Positions 35,803-43,645 of a DNA stretch of 64,000 bases are shown here, piece by piece. The position numbers and the translations under genes were made by a program. Below the pieces are notes generated by a model, which did not search any database, had not been told where the DNA came from, and was given only the letters and a program-made list of their open reading frames with translations. This DNA is from Bacillota bacterium (GTDB lineage: Bacteria; Bacillota; Clostridia; Lachnospirales; Lachnospiraceae), in assembly GCA_023442465.1 (NCBI GenBank), contig JAEZZQ010000015.1, positions 62,001 through 126,000 on the forward strand. The letters are read 5' to 3'. Numbering within the stretch: the stretch's first letter is position 1; each line of letters opens with the position of its first letter.

Positions 35803-36144
35803 ATGGAAAAAATTGTAGCACAAGGTTTGTTATATGATTTTTACGGAGAATTATTGACGGAGCATCAGCGTAAGATTTATGAGGCTGCGGTATATAATGA
35901 CCTGTCTCTCAGTGAAATCGCGCAGGAGCAGGGAATCAGCAGACAGGGAGTGCACGATTTGATCAAAAGGTGCGATAACCTTTTAGAAGGATACGAAAGT
36001 AAGCTCCATCTCGTGGAACGCTTTAACCGGATCAAAGATAAAGTGCAGTGCATCGATGTGCTCACAGAGAATGAGCAGATAAGCCACGAGCAGCTTAGAA
36101 GAGAAATCAAGAAATTATCGGATGAGATACTGGAAGCCTTGTAA
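35803..36144 (+). CDS. ylxM: YlxM-family DNA-binding protein (UPF0122)
   Basis: 113 residues; ATG at 35803 follows GGGAG, while a longer frame from 35752 overlaps the promoter. It contains a sigma-70-region-4-like helix-turn-helix (LSLSEIAQEQGISRQGVHDL). YlxM is co-encoded with ffh in Firmicutes and is thought to act with the signal recognition particle pathway. Here ffh starts 40 bp downstream. Confidence 0.92.
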   Translation: MEKIVAQGLLYDFYGELLTEHQRKIYEAAVYNDLSLSEIAQEQGISRQGVHDLIKRCDNLLEGYESKLHLVERFNRIKDKVQCIDVLTENEQISHEQLRREIKKLSDEILEAL

Positions 36145-36184
36145 TTGGTAAAAGGCATAATATAGATAGAATAAGAGGTAGCCT

Positions 36185-37543
36185 ATGGCATTTGAAAGTT
36201 TGACGGACAAATTGCAGAACGTATTTAAAAATTTAAGAAGCAAGGGCCGTTTGACTGAGGAGGATGTGAAAGCCGCCTTAAAAGAAGTGAAGATGGCATT
36301 GCTGGAAGCGGATGTTAACTTCAAGGTAGTGAAGCAATTCGTAAAAGCAGTGGAAGAACGTGCGGTCGGCACTGACGTAATGAATGGCCTTAATCCCGGT
36401 CAAATGGTAATAAAGATAGTAAACGAAGAAATGGTGACGCTGATGGGCTCCGAGACGACGGAGATTCAGATGCAGCCCGGTAAATCGATAACCGTAATTA
36501 TGATGTGCGGTCTTCAGGGTGCCGGTAAGACCACTACTACAGCCAAGATTGCCGGTAAATTGAAACTGAAGGGCAAGAAGCCTTTGCTGGTAGCCTGCGA
36601 TATTTATCGTCCGGCAGCGATCAAGCAGTTACAGATAAACGGTGAAAAACAGGAAGTGGATGTTTTTTCCATGGGTGAGCACCATAATCCCGTGGATATT
36701 GCCAAGGCTTCCATGGAACACGCAGGTAAAAACGGGCATAATGTGGTGATTCTCGATACGGCGGGACGCCTTCATATCGATGAGGATATGATGACGGAGC
36801 TTCAAAATATAAAGGCTAATGTAGAAGTTCATCAGACGCTTCTCGTAGTGGATGCCATGACCGGACAGGATGCCGTGAATGTGGCAAAGGAATTCGATGA
36901 AAAAGTCGGCATTGACGGTGTTGTTTTGTCGAAGATGGACGGTGATACGCGAGGCGGTGCCGCACTTTCCGTAAAGGCGGTGACGGGTAAGCCGATTCTC
37001 TATGTAGGTATGGGAGAAAAGCTTTCGGATTTGGAGCAGTTCTATCCTGACCGAATGGCCAGCCGTATTTTAGGAATGGGCGATGTTCTTACTCTTATCG
37101 ACAAGGTTCAGGCTAACCTGGATATCGATGAAGGTAAGGAAAAAGAAATGGCTGCCCGGATGAAAAAGGGTAAGTTTGACTTTAATGATTATCTGGAAAG
37201 CATGAAGCAAATGAAAAAGATGGGTGGTCTTTCCAGTCTCCTGGGGATGATGCCGGGGATGGGAAAACAGCTTGGCGACATGGAGTCTATGGTGGATGAA
37301 AAGCAGCTTTCGAGAATGGAAGCGATTGTACTCAGCATGACACCGGCTGAGAGGGAGAACCCGAAGCTTTTGAATCTGAGCAGAAAGAGCCGGATTGCAA
37401 GAGGAGCAGGCGTAGACATTGCGGTAGTAAACCGTTTTGTAAAGCAGTTTGAGCAGTCACAGAAAATGATGAAGCAGTTGCCCGGCATGATGGGCGGCAA
37501 AAAAGGACGAGGTATGTTCGGCGGTATGAAATTTCCGTTTTAA
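36185..37543 (+). CDS. ffh: Signal recognition particle protein Ffh
   Basis: 452 residues. An N-domain, a G-domain with GLQGAGKTTTTAKIA, DTAGR and SKMDGDTRGGAA, and a C-terminal methionine-rich M-domain (MKQMKKMGG, MMPGMGKQ) that binds signal peptides and 4.5S/6S RNA. It targets nascent membrane proteins to FtsY, encoded at 29924. It is the second gene of the ylxM-ffh-rpsP-khpA operon. Confidence 0.97.
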   Translation: MAFESLTDKLQNVFKNLRSKGRLTEEDVKAALKEVKMALLEADVNFKVVKQFVKAVEERAVGTDVMNGLNPGQMVIKIVNEEMVTLMGSETTEIQMQPGKSITVIMMCGLQGAGKTTTTAKIAGKLKLKGKKPLLVACDIYRPAAIKQLQINGEKQEVDVFSMGEHHNPVDIAKASMEHAGKNGHNVVILDTAGRLHIDEDMMTELQNIKANVEVHQTLLVVDAMTGQDAVNVAKEFDEKVGIDGVVLSKMDGDTRGGAALSVKAVTGKPILYVGMGEKLSDLEQFYPDRMASRILGMGDVLTLIDKVQANLDIDEGKEKEMAARMKKGKFDFNDYLESMKQMKKMGGLSSLLGMMPGMGKQLGDMESMVDEKQLSRMEAIVLSMTPAERENPKLLNLSRKSRIARGAGVDIAVVNRFVKQFEQSQKMMKQLPGMMGGKKGRGMFGGMKFPF

Positions 37544-37576
37544 CATATAAAAAATAATTTTGCGGAGGTGAAAAAC

Positions 37577-37822
37577 ATGGCAGTTAAAATCAGATTAAGA
37601 AGAATGGGACAGAAGAAAGCTCCTTTCTATAGAATCATCGTAGCAGATTCCAGATCTCCCAGAGATGGAAGATTTATCGAGGAAATCGGAACGTATGATC
37701 CTAGCACAGATCCTAGCACATTCAAGGTAAACGAAGAGTTGGCTAAGAAATGGCTTGCAAATGGAGCTCAGCCCACAGAAGTTGTTAACAAGATTTTCAA
37801 ATTGGCAGGTATTGCGAAATAG
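37577..37822 (+). CDS. rpsP: 30S ribosomal protein S16
   Basis: 81 residues; ATG at 37577 follows GGAGGTG and gives MAVKIRLRRMGQKKAPFYR, the classic S16 start. A GTG three codons earlier is unlikely. It is a small-subunit assembly protein. The next gene starts 25 bp later. Confidence 0.97.
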   Translation: MAVKIRLRRMGQKKAPFYRIIVADSRSPRDGRFIEEIGTYDPSTDPSTFKVNEELAKKWLANGAQPTEVVNKIFKLAGIAK

Positions 37823-37847
37823 GACCGGTCGCTTTTGGAGGTGGACT

Positions 37848-38075
37848 ATGAAGGAATTAGTTGAAGTAATTGCAAAAGCACTTGTTGACAATCCGGATGA
37901 GGTTGTGGTAACGGAGAAGGCGGAAGGCAAGAATGTAGTTGTCGAGCTTCACGTTGCCCAGTCCGATATGGGAAAAATAATCGGCAAACAAGGCAGGATT
38001 GCGAAAGCGATTCGTTCCGTTGTGAAGGCAGCGTCATCCAAGGATAATAAGAGAGTGGATGTGGAAATCGTTTAA
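37848..38075 (+). CDS. khpA: KH-domain RNA-binding protein KhpA (YlqC)
   Basis: 75 residues; ATG at 37848 follows GGAGGTG. It is essentially one KH domain with the GxxG loop in IIGKQGRIAKAI. KhpA forms a complex with KhpB in Gram-positives and binds many small RNAs, affecting cell division and wall synthesis. It lies between rpsP and rimM, as in other Firmicutes. Transcription probably stops at the hairpin at 38089. Confidence 0.94.
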   Translation: MKELVEVIAKALVDNPDEVVVTEKAEGKNVVVELHVAQSDMGKIIGKQGRIAKAIRSVVKAASSKDNKRVDVEIV

Positions 38076-38088
38076 ACCGATTGGGAGA

Positions 38089-38123
38089 ATGAGGATGGAG
38101 AGGTATGGGCCATCCTCATTTTT
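38089..38123 (+). terminator. Terminator after khpA
   Basis: ATGAGGATGG pairs with CCATCCTCAT around an 11-nt loop and is followed by TTTT. Confidence 0.75.
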
Positions 38124-38135
38124 GGTATGGTGTGG

Positions 38136-38399
38136 ATTTCGTTAGGTTATGAGAGCCTTTCTTCGGCAGCTTTGGGTTCGTTTCCGACGCGCGGGGCCTT
38201 GGTTTTCTAAATGAAACAGGTAGGTGACGGCGGCGGTCGGGTCGGCAGCGAAGCACATCCGTGTGCTGCGCTGCCTAAACGCCGCCGTCCTTGCGGCGTT
38301 TGCCCTTGTTTTTGGTGGTTTCATTAAGAAAACCAAGGTCCCGTGCTGACGGAAGCGACCCCAAACTGCCGAAGAAAGGCTCCCACTACGTAACGAAAT
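38136..38399. repeat. Long branched-hairpin element, copy A
   Basis: The whole ~260-bp segment folds on itself. Nested stems from outside in: ATTTCGTTA/TAACGAAAT; GAGCCTTTCTTCGGCAG/CTGCCGAAGAAAGGCTC (17 bp perfect); GGGTTCGTTTCCG/CGGAAGCGACCC; GGCCTTGGTTTTC/GAAAACCAAGG; ATGAAAC/GTTTCAT. At the tip are two hairpins, GGCAGCG...CGCTGCC and AAACGCCGC/GCGGCGTTT. Copy B at 51852 has the same plan with compensatory changes in several stems. It is either a structured RNA or a non-autonomous mobile repeat. No protein-coding signal; short reverse-strand open frames here are by-products. Confidence 0.8.
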
Positions 38400-38617
38400 A
38401 GGTGTATGGGGGAAGGTGTTGGCTGCGGAAAATGGGGGATGGCGTAGATGTAGTGAAAGTTGCTAGACGGGAAGTTGTGGAAGGGGAATAAATGGGTGTT
38501 ATTGGGATAGAATGAGTTGGTTGGGGCTTGAGAGAGGACTTGGAGTGACTTGGTGGGGTTGGATTGTGCTGGGATGGATTAGGAGTTGAGATTGATTGGA
38601 TGGAGAGAGGAATTGGT
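38400..38617 (+). other. C-poor intergenic stretch before rimM
   Basis: About 220 bp with no gene, promoter or terminator I can support. The + strand is very rich in G and T and almost lacks C; for instance 38581-38640 contains no C at all. The bias continues into rimM and fades through trmD. The skew begins at the edge of the hairpin element. Confidence 0.7.
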
Positions 38618-39130
38618 ATGGAAGAGAAGTTGAGAGTTGGGGTTGTGGCTTCGACGCATGGGATTAAGGGAGAAGTTAAGGTTTTTCCGACTACGGATGA
38701 TTTGGAGAGGTTTAAGTCGCTGAAGCAGGTTATTCTGGATACGGGGAAGGAAGAGCTTGGGCTGGAGGTTGAGAGCGTTAAGTTTTTTAAGAAGTTTGCG
38801 ATTGTGAAATTTAAGGGGATTGATAATATTAATGATATTGAGAAGTATAAGGGGAAGGAGCTGTATGTGACGAGGGAGAATGCGCAGAGGCTTCGCCGGA
38901 ATGAGTATTATATTGCGGATTTGATTGGGATGAAAGTGGCAGAGGATAGCGGGAGGTTGTTGGGTGAGCTTTCTGATGTGATTAAGACGGGGGCGAATGA
39001 TGTTTATGTGGTGAAGATGGAGGATGAAAAGGAGCTTTTGATTCCTGCAATTAAGCAATGTATATTGGATGTGGATATGGAGAAGGGGGAGATGAAGGTG
39101 CATTTGCTGGAGGGGCTTTTGGAGGAATAA
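38618..39130 (+). CDS. rimM: Ribosome maturation factor RimM
   Basis: 170 residues; ATG at 38618 gives MEEKLRVGVVASTHGIKGEV, the normal start, and is preceded by a GAGAGAGG stretch. An N-terminal RimM beta-barrel (~1-90) is followed by a PRC-barrel (~95-170, YYIADLIGMKVAED). It binds S19 and helps mature the 30S head. Codon choice is unusual: third positions favour G and T and avoid C, matching the C-poor DNA upstream. It lies 21 bp before trmD. Confidence 0.94.
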   Translation: MEEKLRVGVVASTHGIKGEVKVFPTTDDLERFKSLKQVILDTGKEELGLEVESVKFFKKFAIVKFKGIDNINDIEKYKGKELYVTRENAQRLRRNEYYIADLIGMKVAEDSGRLLGELSDVIKTGANDVYVVKMEDEKELLIPAIKQCILDVDMEKGEMKVHLLEGLLEE

Positions 39131-39151
39131 GAGGAAGGGATGGAGGCTGCC

Positions 39152-40573
39152 ATGAATTTTCATGTCTTGACGTTGTTTCCGGAGATGATATCGCAGGGGG
39201 GGCAGGCCAGTATTTTGGGGCGTGCTGTAAAGAACGGATGCATTTCGTTGCATCCGGTGGATATTAGGGATTATACGGAAAACAAGCATAAGAAGGTGGA
39301 TGATTATCCATATGGAGGCGGTGCAGGTATGCTTATGCAGGCACAGCCTGTTTATGATGCGTATTTGTCGGTGAAGGAAGGGATTGAAGCGGAGAAGGTC
39401 AGGGTGATTTATCTGACGCCGCAGGGGAGGCGGTTTGACCAGAAGATGGCAAAGGAGCTTTCCAAGGAGCAGGAACTGATATTTCTTTGCGGGCATTATG
39501 AAGGAATCGATGAGCGGGTTCTGGAGGAGATTGTTACGGATTATGTGTCTGTAGGCGATTATGTGTTGACGGGAGGGGAACTTCCGGCGATGGTGATGAT
39601 CGATGCGATATCCCGGCTTGTTCCCGGAGTGCTGAATAATGAAACTTCGGCGGATTTCGAGAGTTTTCATAATGATTTGCTGGAATATCCTCAATATTCC
39701 AGGCCGGAGGAATGGAAGGGGAAGCGTGTGCCGTCTGTACTCTTGTCCGGGGATCATGTGAAAATTGCGGCTTGGAGACAGGAGCAGTCTATACTTAGAA
39801 CGACGCAGAGGAGGCCGGATCTGTTTGAGAAATATGAGACGAAACGGCGTGTTATCGAGCGGCTGTTAAAGAAGAATAAGTTTTTATATATGGATATGAT
39901 AGAAAGCCTGCGGCGGGGCAGAGGAGAGCTTATATATAATGAAGGGGGAGGAGTGACCGTATGGGATGCCGCTGCTGATGTTTATATGATGGCGGCATTT
40001 GGAGAGGCTTTGGCGGAAGAAATGGTAAAGGCATTGCCTTATGAAAGGGGACTAAAGCAAATTATTGTTCATCAGGAATACTTACTCAGGAAGGTTGAAG
40101 AACGATTCCGGATAGAAGAACTAATTCCTGTCAGGCATGCGGTTTATACGCAGAAGGTTCCTCTTTTCGTTTCGAAAGAGATAGAGATCAAGGCGCTTGG
40201 CATAGAATATTTGGAGGAGGTCACCGAGCATTATCATATGGTTTCCGAGGATTATATAAGGGAGCAGCTTCTTGGCGGGAAACTGGCAGGGGCTTTTTTG
40301 GAAGGAAGGCTGGCAGGATTTGCAGGGGAGCATAAGGAAGGGAGCTTAGGAATACTGGAGGTTTATGAAGAGTATAGACGAAGAGGTGTGGCCGCTTCCT
40401 TGGAGGCGTATATGATAAATCGCCATTTGGCAAATGGCTTTACTCCTTATGGAGATATTCTGACGGAGAATGAGGCATCGTTGCGTCTTCAGGAGAAATT
40501 GGGACTTTGTATATCTAAGGATGAGCTGTATTGGGCAATCGTTGAAGACACTTATAAATTTGATGGAAAATGA
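39152..40573 (+). CDS. trmD: tRNA (guanine37-N1)-methyltransferase TrmD fused to a GNAT-like acetyltransferase domain
   Basis: 473 residues; ATG at 39152 follows GGAGG and gives MNFHVLTLFPEM. Residues ~1-240 are a complete TrmD with the SPOUT knot region (LCGHYEGIDERV, DYVLTGGELPAM), which methylates G37 of tRNAs with SAM. Normal TrmD stops near 240; this frame continues without a stop for ~230 residues. The extension is a GNAT-like domain whose acetyl-CoA loop is visible in EEYRRRGVAASLEAYMI. The acceptor substrate is unknown. No internal SD is evident near the junction, so a fused product is expected. Confidence 0.88.
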   Translation: MNFHVLTLFPEMISQGGQASILGRAVKNGCISLHPVDIRDYTENKHKKVDDYPYGGGAGMLMQAQPVYDAYLSVKEGIEAEKVRVIYLTPQGRRFDQKMAKELSKEQELIFLCGHYEGIDERVLEEIVTDYVSVGDYVLTGGELPAMVMIDAISRLVPGVLNNETSADFESFHNDLLEYPQYSRPEEWKGKRVPSVLLSGDHVKIAAWRQEQSILRTTQRRPDLFEKYETKRRVIERLLKKNKFLYMDMIESLRRGRGELIYNEGGGVTVWDAAADVYMMAAFGEALAEEMVKALPYERGLKQIIVHQEYLLRKVEERFRIEELIPVRHAVYTQKVPLFVSKEIEIKALGIEYLEEVTEHYHMVSEDYIREQLLGGKLAGAFLEGRLAGFAGEHKEGSLGILEVYEEYRRRGVAASLEAYMINRHLANGFTPYGDILTENEASLRLQEKLGLCISKDELYWAIVEDTYKFDGK

Positions 40574-40596
40574 TGAAGAAGCGGAGGGTAAGCGGG

Positions 40597-41109
40597 ATGA
40601 AGGATGAAAAGTGTGCAATTGTGGAAGGATTGCTTCCGGCGTATACAGAGGCCTTGACTGGTGCACAGGTCAATGATTTTGTAGAGGAACATTTAAAAAC
40701 CTGTCAGGCGTGCAGTGAGGTCTACCGGAAGATGCAGGCGGATATTCGAATTGTTCCCGCTTCACGTAAACCGGATAAAAAGACGCTGTGGTACTTAAAC
40801 GGTGCCAGGATATGGTATTTGCTCTGTCCGCTGCTCGCGTTTATCTTTACTTTTTATGGATGGAAAACGGTTTTTCATATATACGAAGGGCTGTTAGCAT
40901 TGCTTTGTGCTGTTTTTTTCGCTTCCGAGTTTTTCCATAGAGGCACGTGGTGGGATGAGGAATGTATGGATTTGCAGGAGGAAGCAAGAGAAGGCGCGAA
41001 GAAGAAATGGGGGGGTTTTTATGTAAGACCTCTTTTTTGGGGGATTCCTGCGCTTTTTGTAATCGTAGTGGCGCAGTTACCACGAATCGTTGAATATATT
41101 ATGGGATAA
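40597..41109 (+). CDS. Putative anti-sigma-factor-like zinc-finger membrane protein
   Basis: 170 residues; ATG at 40597 follows GGAGGG by 8 nt, while upstream ATGs at 40570 and 40573 overlap the trmD stop. The N-terminus has an HC2-type zinc-finger pattern (CAIVEGLLPAYTEAL then HLKTCQAC), typical of anti-sigma factors. Two or three membrane segments follow in the C-terminal half (~65-110, ~150-165). No sigma factor gene is next to it, so a role as an anti-sigma factor is only inferred from the fold. Confidence 0.65.
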   Translation: MKDEKCAIVEGLLPAYTEALTGAQVNDFVEEHLKTCQACSEVYRKMQADIRIVPASRKPDKKTLWYLNGARIWYLLCPLLAFIFTFYGWKTVFHIYEGLLALLCAVFFASEFFHRGTWWDEECMDLQEEAREGAKKKWGGFYVRPLFWGIPALFVIVVAQLPRIVEYIMG

Positions 41110-41140
41110 CGACAATAAAAAGACTTCCGCTTTTGTATAT

Positions 41141-41169
41141 TTGAGTAGAAATAAAGGGATATATATGTT
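41141..41169 (+). promoter_or_regulatory. Possible iorA promoter
   Basis: TTGAGT (41141-41146), a 17-bp spacer and TATGTT (41164-41169), in an AT-rich stretch 117 bp before iorA. Weak boxes; no other candidate is better. Confidence 0.35.
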
Positions 41170-41285
41170 AAAATAAAAACACTGTAAGATTTTAGCGCTC
41201 TACAACAGTAAAAGAGAGTAGAATACGCAGTCTATGACAAATAGGGGAAGAAAAGATAAGAGAAGCGAGGAAGGAAGAACAGCAA

Positions 41286-43025
41286 ATGGCAGAGAAAAAA
41301 ATCATGTTAGGAAATGAGGCGATTGCCAGAGGGGCATATGAGGCGGGTGTGAAAGTGTCTGCAGCTTATCCGGGGACGCCGAGTACGGAAATCAGTGAGA
41401 ACATCGTGAGCTACGATGAAATATATGCTGAATGGTCTCCGAATGAGAAAGTCGCGATGGAGGTGGCAATAGGAGCTTCTATCAGCGGCGTGCGCGCCAT
41501 GGCATCGATGAAGCACGTAGGTGTGAACGTAGCCAGCGATCCGTTGTATACTGCTGCTTACAGCGGCGTGAACGGAGGCCTTGTTCTCGTGGCTGCCGAC
41601 GATCCGGGATTATATAGTTCACAGAACGAACAAGATACTCGATGTGTGGCGAGAGCTGCACAAGTGCCGGTGCTGGAGCCTTCCGACAGCCAGGAAGCGA
41701 AGGATTTCGTGAAATTCGCTTTTGAAATCAGTGAAAAATATGATACACCGGTAATTGTAAGGACAACGACCAGATTAGCTCATTCTCAGGGAATGGTTAC
41801 CCTGGAGGAGAGAATCGATGTGCCTGATAAAGAATATGAAAGAAATATAAGCAAGTTCGTAATGATGCCCGGAATGGCAAAAGCGAGACATATCATCGTG
41901 GAACAGCGTATGGACGCTATCGCAGAGGATGGCTGTACTTTTCCGATAAACAGCATGGAGATGGGGGACACATCTATAGGTTTCATTACCAGCGGTATTC
42001 CTTATCAATACGTAAAGGAAGTGTGTCCGGAAGCTTCCGTATTGAAGCTGGGCTTAGTGCATCCGCTTCCCCGTAAATTAATTGAAGAGTTCGCCTCTAA
42101 GGTGGATAAATTATACATATTTGAAGAACTGGAGCCGGTCATCGAGGAACAGGTAAAGTCATGGGGAATCGAGGCCATAGGCAAAGAAGTTTTCACCAAG
42201 CAGGGCGAATATAGTTCGAATATGCTGCGCCGTGTTGTTCTTGCGGATAAAGGGGAAGAAATGAAGCCGGAGCAGGTTCCGGCGCGTCCTCCCATTCTTT
42301 GTCCGGGCTGCCCGCATAGAAGTGTATTTTCGGTTATGAAGAAATTGAAGCTTCACGGAGCGGGAGACATCGGATGCTATACCCTCGGAGCAGTGGCTCC
42401 TCTTAGTGTTATCGACACGACGATTTGTATGGGTGCGAGCATTTCCTCCCTTCATGGAATGGAAAAGGCGAAAGGGAAAGATTATGTGAAGAACTGGGTG
42501 GCAGTTATCGGAGATTCCACCTTTATGCACACCGGAATCAATTCCCTGATGAACATGGTTTATAATCAGGGTACGGGAACGGTTTTGATCCTGGACAATT
42601 CCACCACCGGAATGACAGGACATCAGGATCATGCTGCTACCGGCAGGACATTGAAGGGCGAGACAGTTTCTTCTATTAATATCTATCATTTATGCAAGGC
42701 CATGGGAATCGAACACGTGAGAGAAATCAACGCTTTCGATCTGCCCTGTCTGGAAAAGGCTCTTAAGGAAGAGACTGCAAGGGATGAAATCTCGGTGATC
42801 ATAACCAAGTCCCCCTGTGTGCTGTTAAAGGGCAATGTATTTCCTGATAAATGTGTGCCTTTGCCGGAGAAATGTAAAAAATGCGGCGCGTGCCTGAAAC
42901 CGGGCTGCCCGGCTCTTACGAAAAATGAAGACGGCACCATTTCCATCGATGCAACGATGTGCAACGGTTGTGGTTTATGTATGCAGCTTTGCCCCTTCGG
43001 AGCAATTGAGAAGCAGGCGAAATAG
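41286..43025 (+). CDS. iorA: Indolepyruvate:ferredoxin oxidoreductase, alpha subunit
   Basis: 579 residues. An N-terminal pyrimidine-binding domain (AAYPGTPSTEI), a TPP-binding domain (GDSTFMHTG, GTVLILDNSTTGMTG), a CPGCPHRS cluster motif and a C-terminal ferredoxin-like 2[4Fe-4S] region (CKKCGACLKPGCP, CNGCGLCMQLCP). With IorB it oxidatively decarboxylates aryl pyruvates from aromatic amino acids to aryl-acetyl-CoA, reducing ferredoxin. It is the first gene of a four-gene cassette. Confidence 0.95.
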   Translation: MAEKKIMLGNEAIARGAYEAGVKVSAAYPGTPSTEISENIVSYDEIYAEWSPNEKVAMEVAIGASISGVRAMASMKHVGVNVASDPLYTAAYSGVNGGLVLVAADDPGLYSSQNEQDTRCVARAAQVPVLEPSDSQEAKDFVKFAFEISEKYDTPVIVRTTTRLAHSQGMVTLEERIDVPDKEYERNISKFVMMPGMAKARHIIVEQRMDAIAEDGCTFPINSMEMGDTSIGFITSGIPYQYVKEVCPEASVLKLGLVHPLPRKLIEEFASKVDKLYIFEELEPVIEEQVKSWGIEAIGKEVFTKQGEYSSNMLRRVVLADKGEEMKPEQVPARPPILCPGCPHRSVFSVMKKLKLHGAGDIGCYTLGAVAPLSVIDTTICMGASISSLHGMEKAKGKDYVKNWVAVIGDSTFMHTGINSLMNMVYNQGTGTVLILDNSTTGMTGHQDHAATGRTLKGETVSSINIYHLCKAMGIEHVREINAFDLPCLEKALKEETARDEISVIITKSPCVLLKGNVFPDKCVPLPEKCKKCGACLKPGCPALTKNEDGTISIDATMCNGCGLCMQLCPFGAIEKQAK

Positions 43026-43041
43026 AGAGGAGAGGACTAAA

Positions 43042-43611
43042 ATGATGACAAAAAGTATTATGATAGTAGGCGTAGGCGGACAAGGGACTCTTCTGACCAG
43101 CCGTATTCTCGGAGGAATCATTCAGGAAGCGGGATATGATGTAAAGTTATCGGAGGTACACGGAATGGCGCAGAGAGGCGGCAGCGTTGTAACCTTTGTA
43201 AGATATGGGGAAAAGGTGTGGGAGCCTATCGTAGAGGAAGGACAGGCGGATGTACTGATCGCATTTGAGCGACTGGAGGCTCTTCGGTATGCACACTTTT
43301 TAAAAAAGGACGGAGTGTTAATTATCAATGACTGGAGAATCGATCCGATCACTGTCGTTACAGGAGCGGCTCAGTATCCGAAGGATATTATTGAGAATTT
43401 GAGCAAGGACCACAAGGTGTATATGGTAAACGCGATGGAGGAGGCGATAAAGCTGGGGAATTCCAAAGCTTTTAACGTAATTGTGCTTGGACTTGCGGCA
43501 AAGCATATGGAATTCGCGATGGAGGACTGGCTTAAGGTAATCGAGAGAACAGTGCCGCCTAAGACGGTGGAAATTAACGAAAAAGCGTTTTTGATCGGAT
43601 ACAAAGGGTAG
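43042..43611 (+). CDS. iorB: Indolepyruvate:ferredoxin oxidoreductase, beta subunit
   Basis: 189 residues; ATG at 43042 follows AGAGGAGAGG, 16 bp after iorA. The start SIMIVGVGGQGTLLTSRILG is the typical gamma-type domain of 2-oxoacid:acceptor oxidoreductases (GVGGQG). A longer frame from 42925 overlaps iorA and is not expected. It forms the heterodimer with IorA in the cytoplasm. Confidence 0.95.
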   Translation: MMTKSIMIVGVGGQGTLLTSRILGGIIQEAGYDVKLSEVHGMAQRGGSVVTFVRYGEKVWEPIVEEGQADVLIAFERLEALRYAHFLKKDGVLIINDWRIDPITVVTGAAQYPKDIIENLSKDHKVYMVNAMEEAIKLGNSKAFNVIVLGLAAKHMEFAMEDWLKVIERTVPPKTVEINEKAFLIGYKG

Positions 43612-43645
43612 CATAATAAATATACGATGGGAGAGGGCGGACAAG

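Noticed and set aside
38579..39757. Long (392-codon) open frame antisense to rimM and trmD
   Set aside because: It is His/Pro/Leu-rich low complexity with no ribosome binding site. The C-poor + strand means few G on the - strand, so TAG and TGA stops are rare; the frame is a composition artefact.
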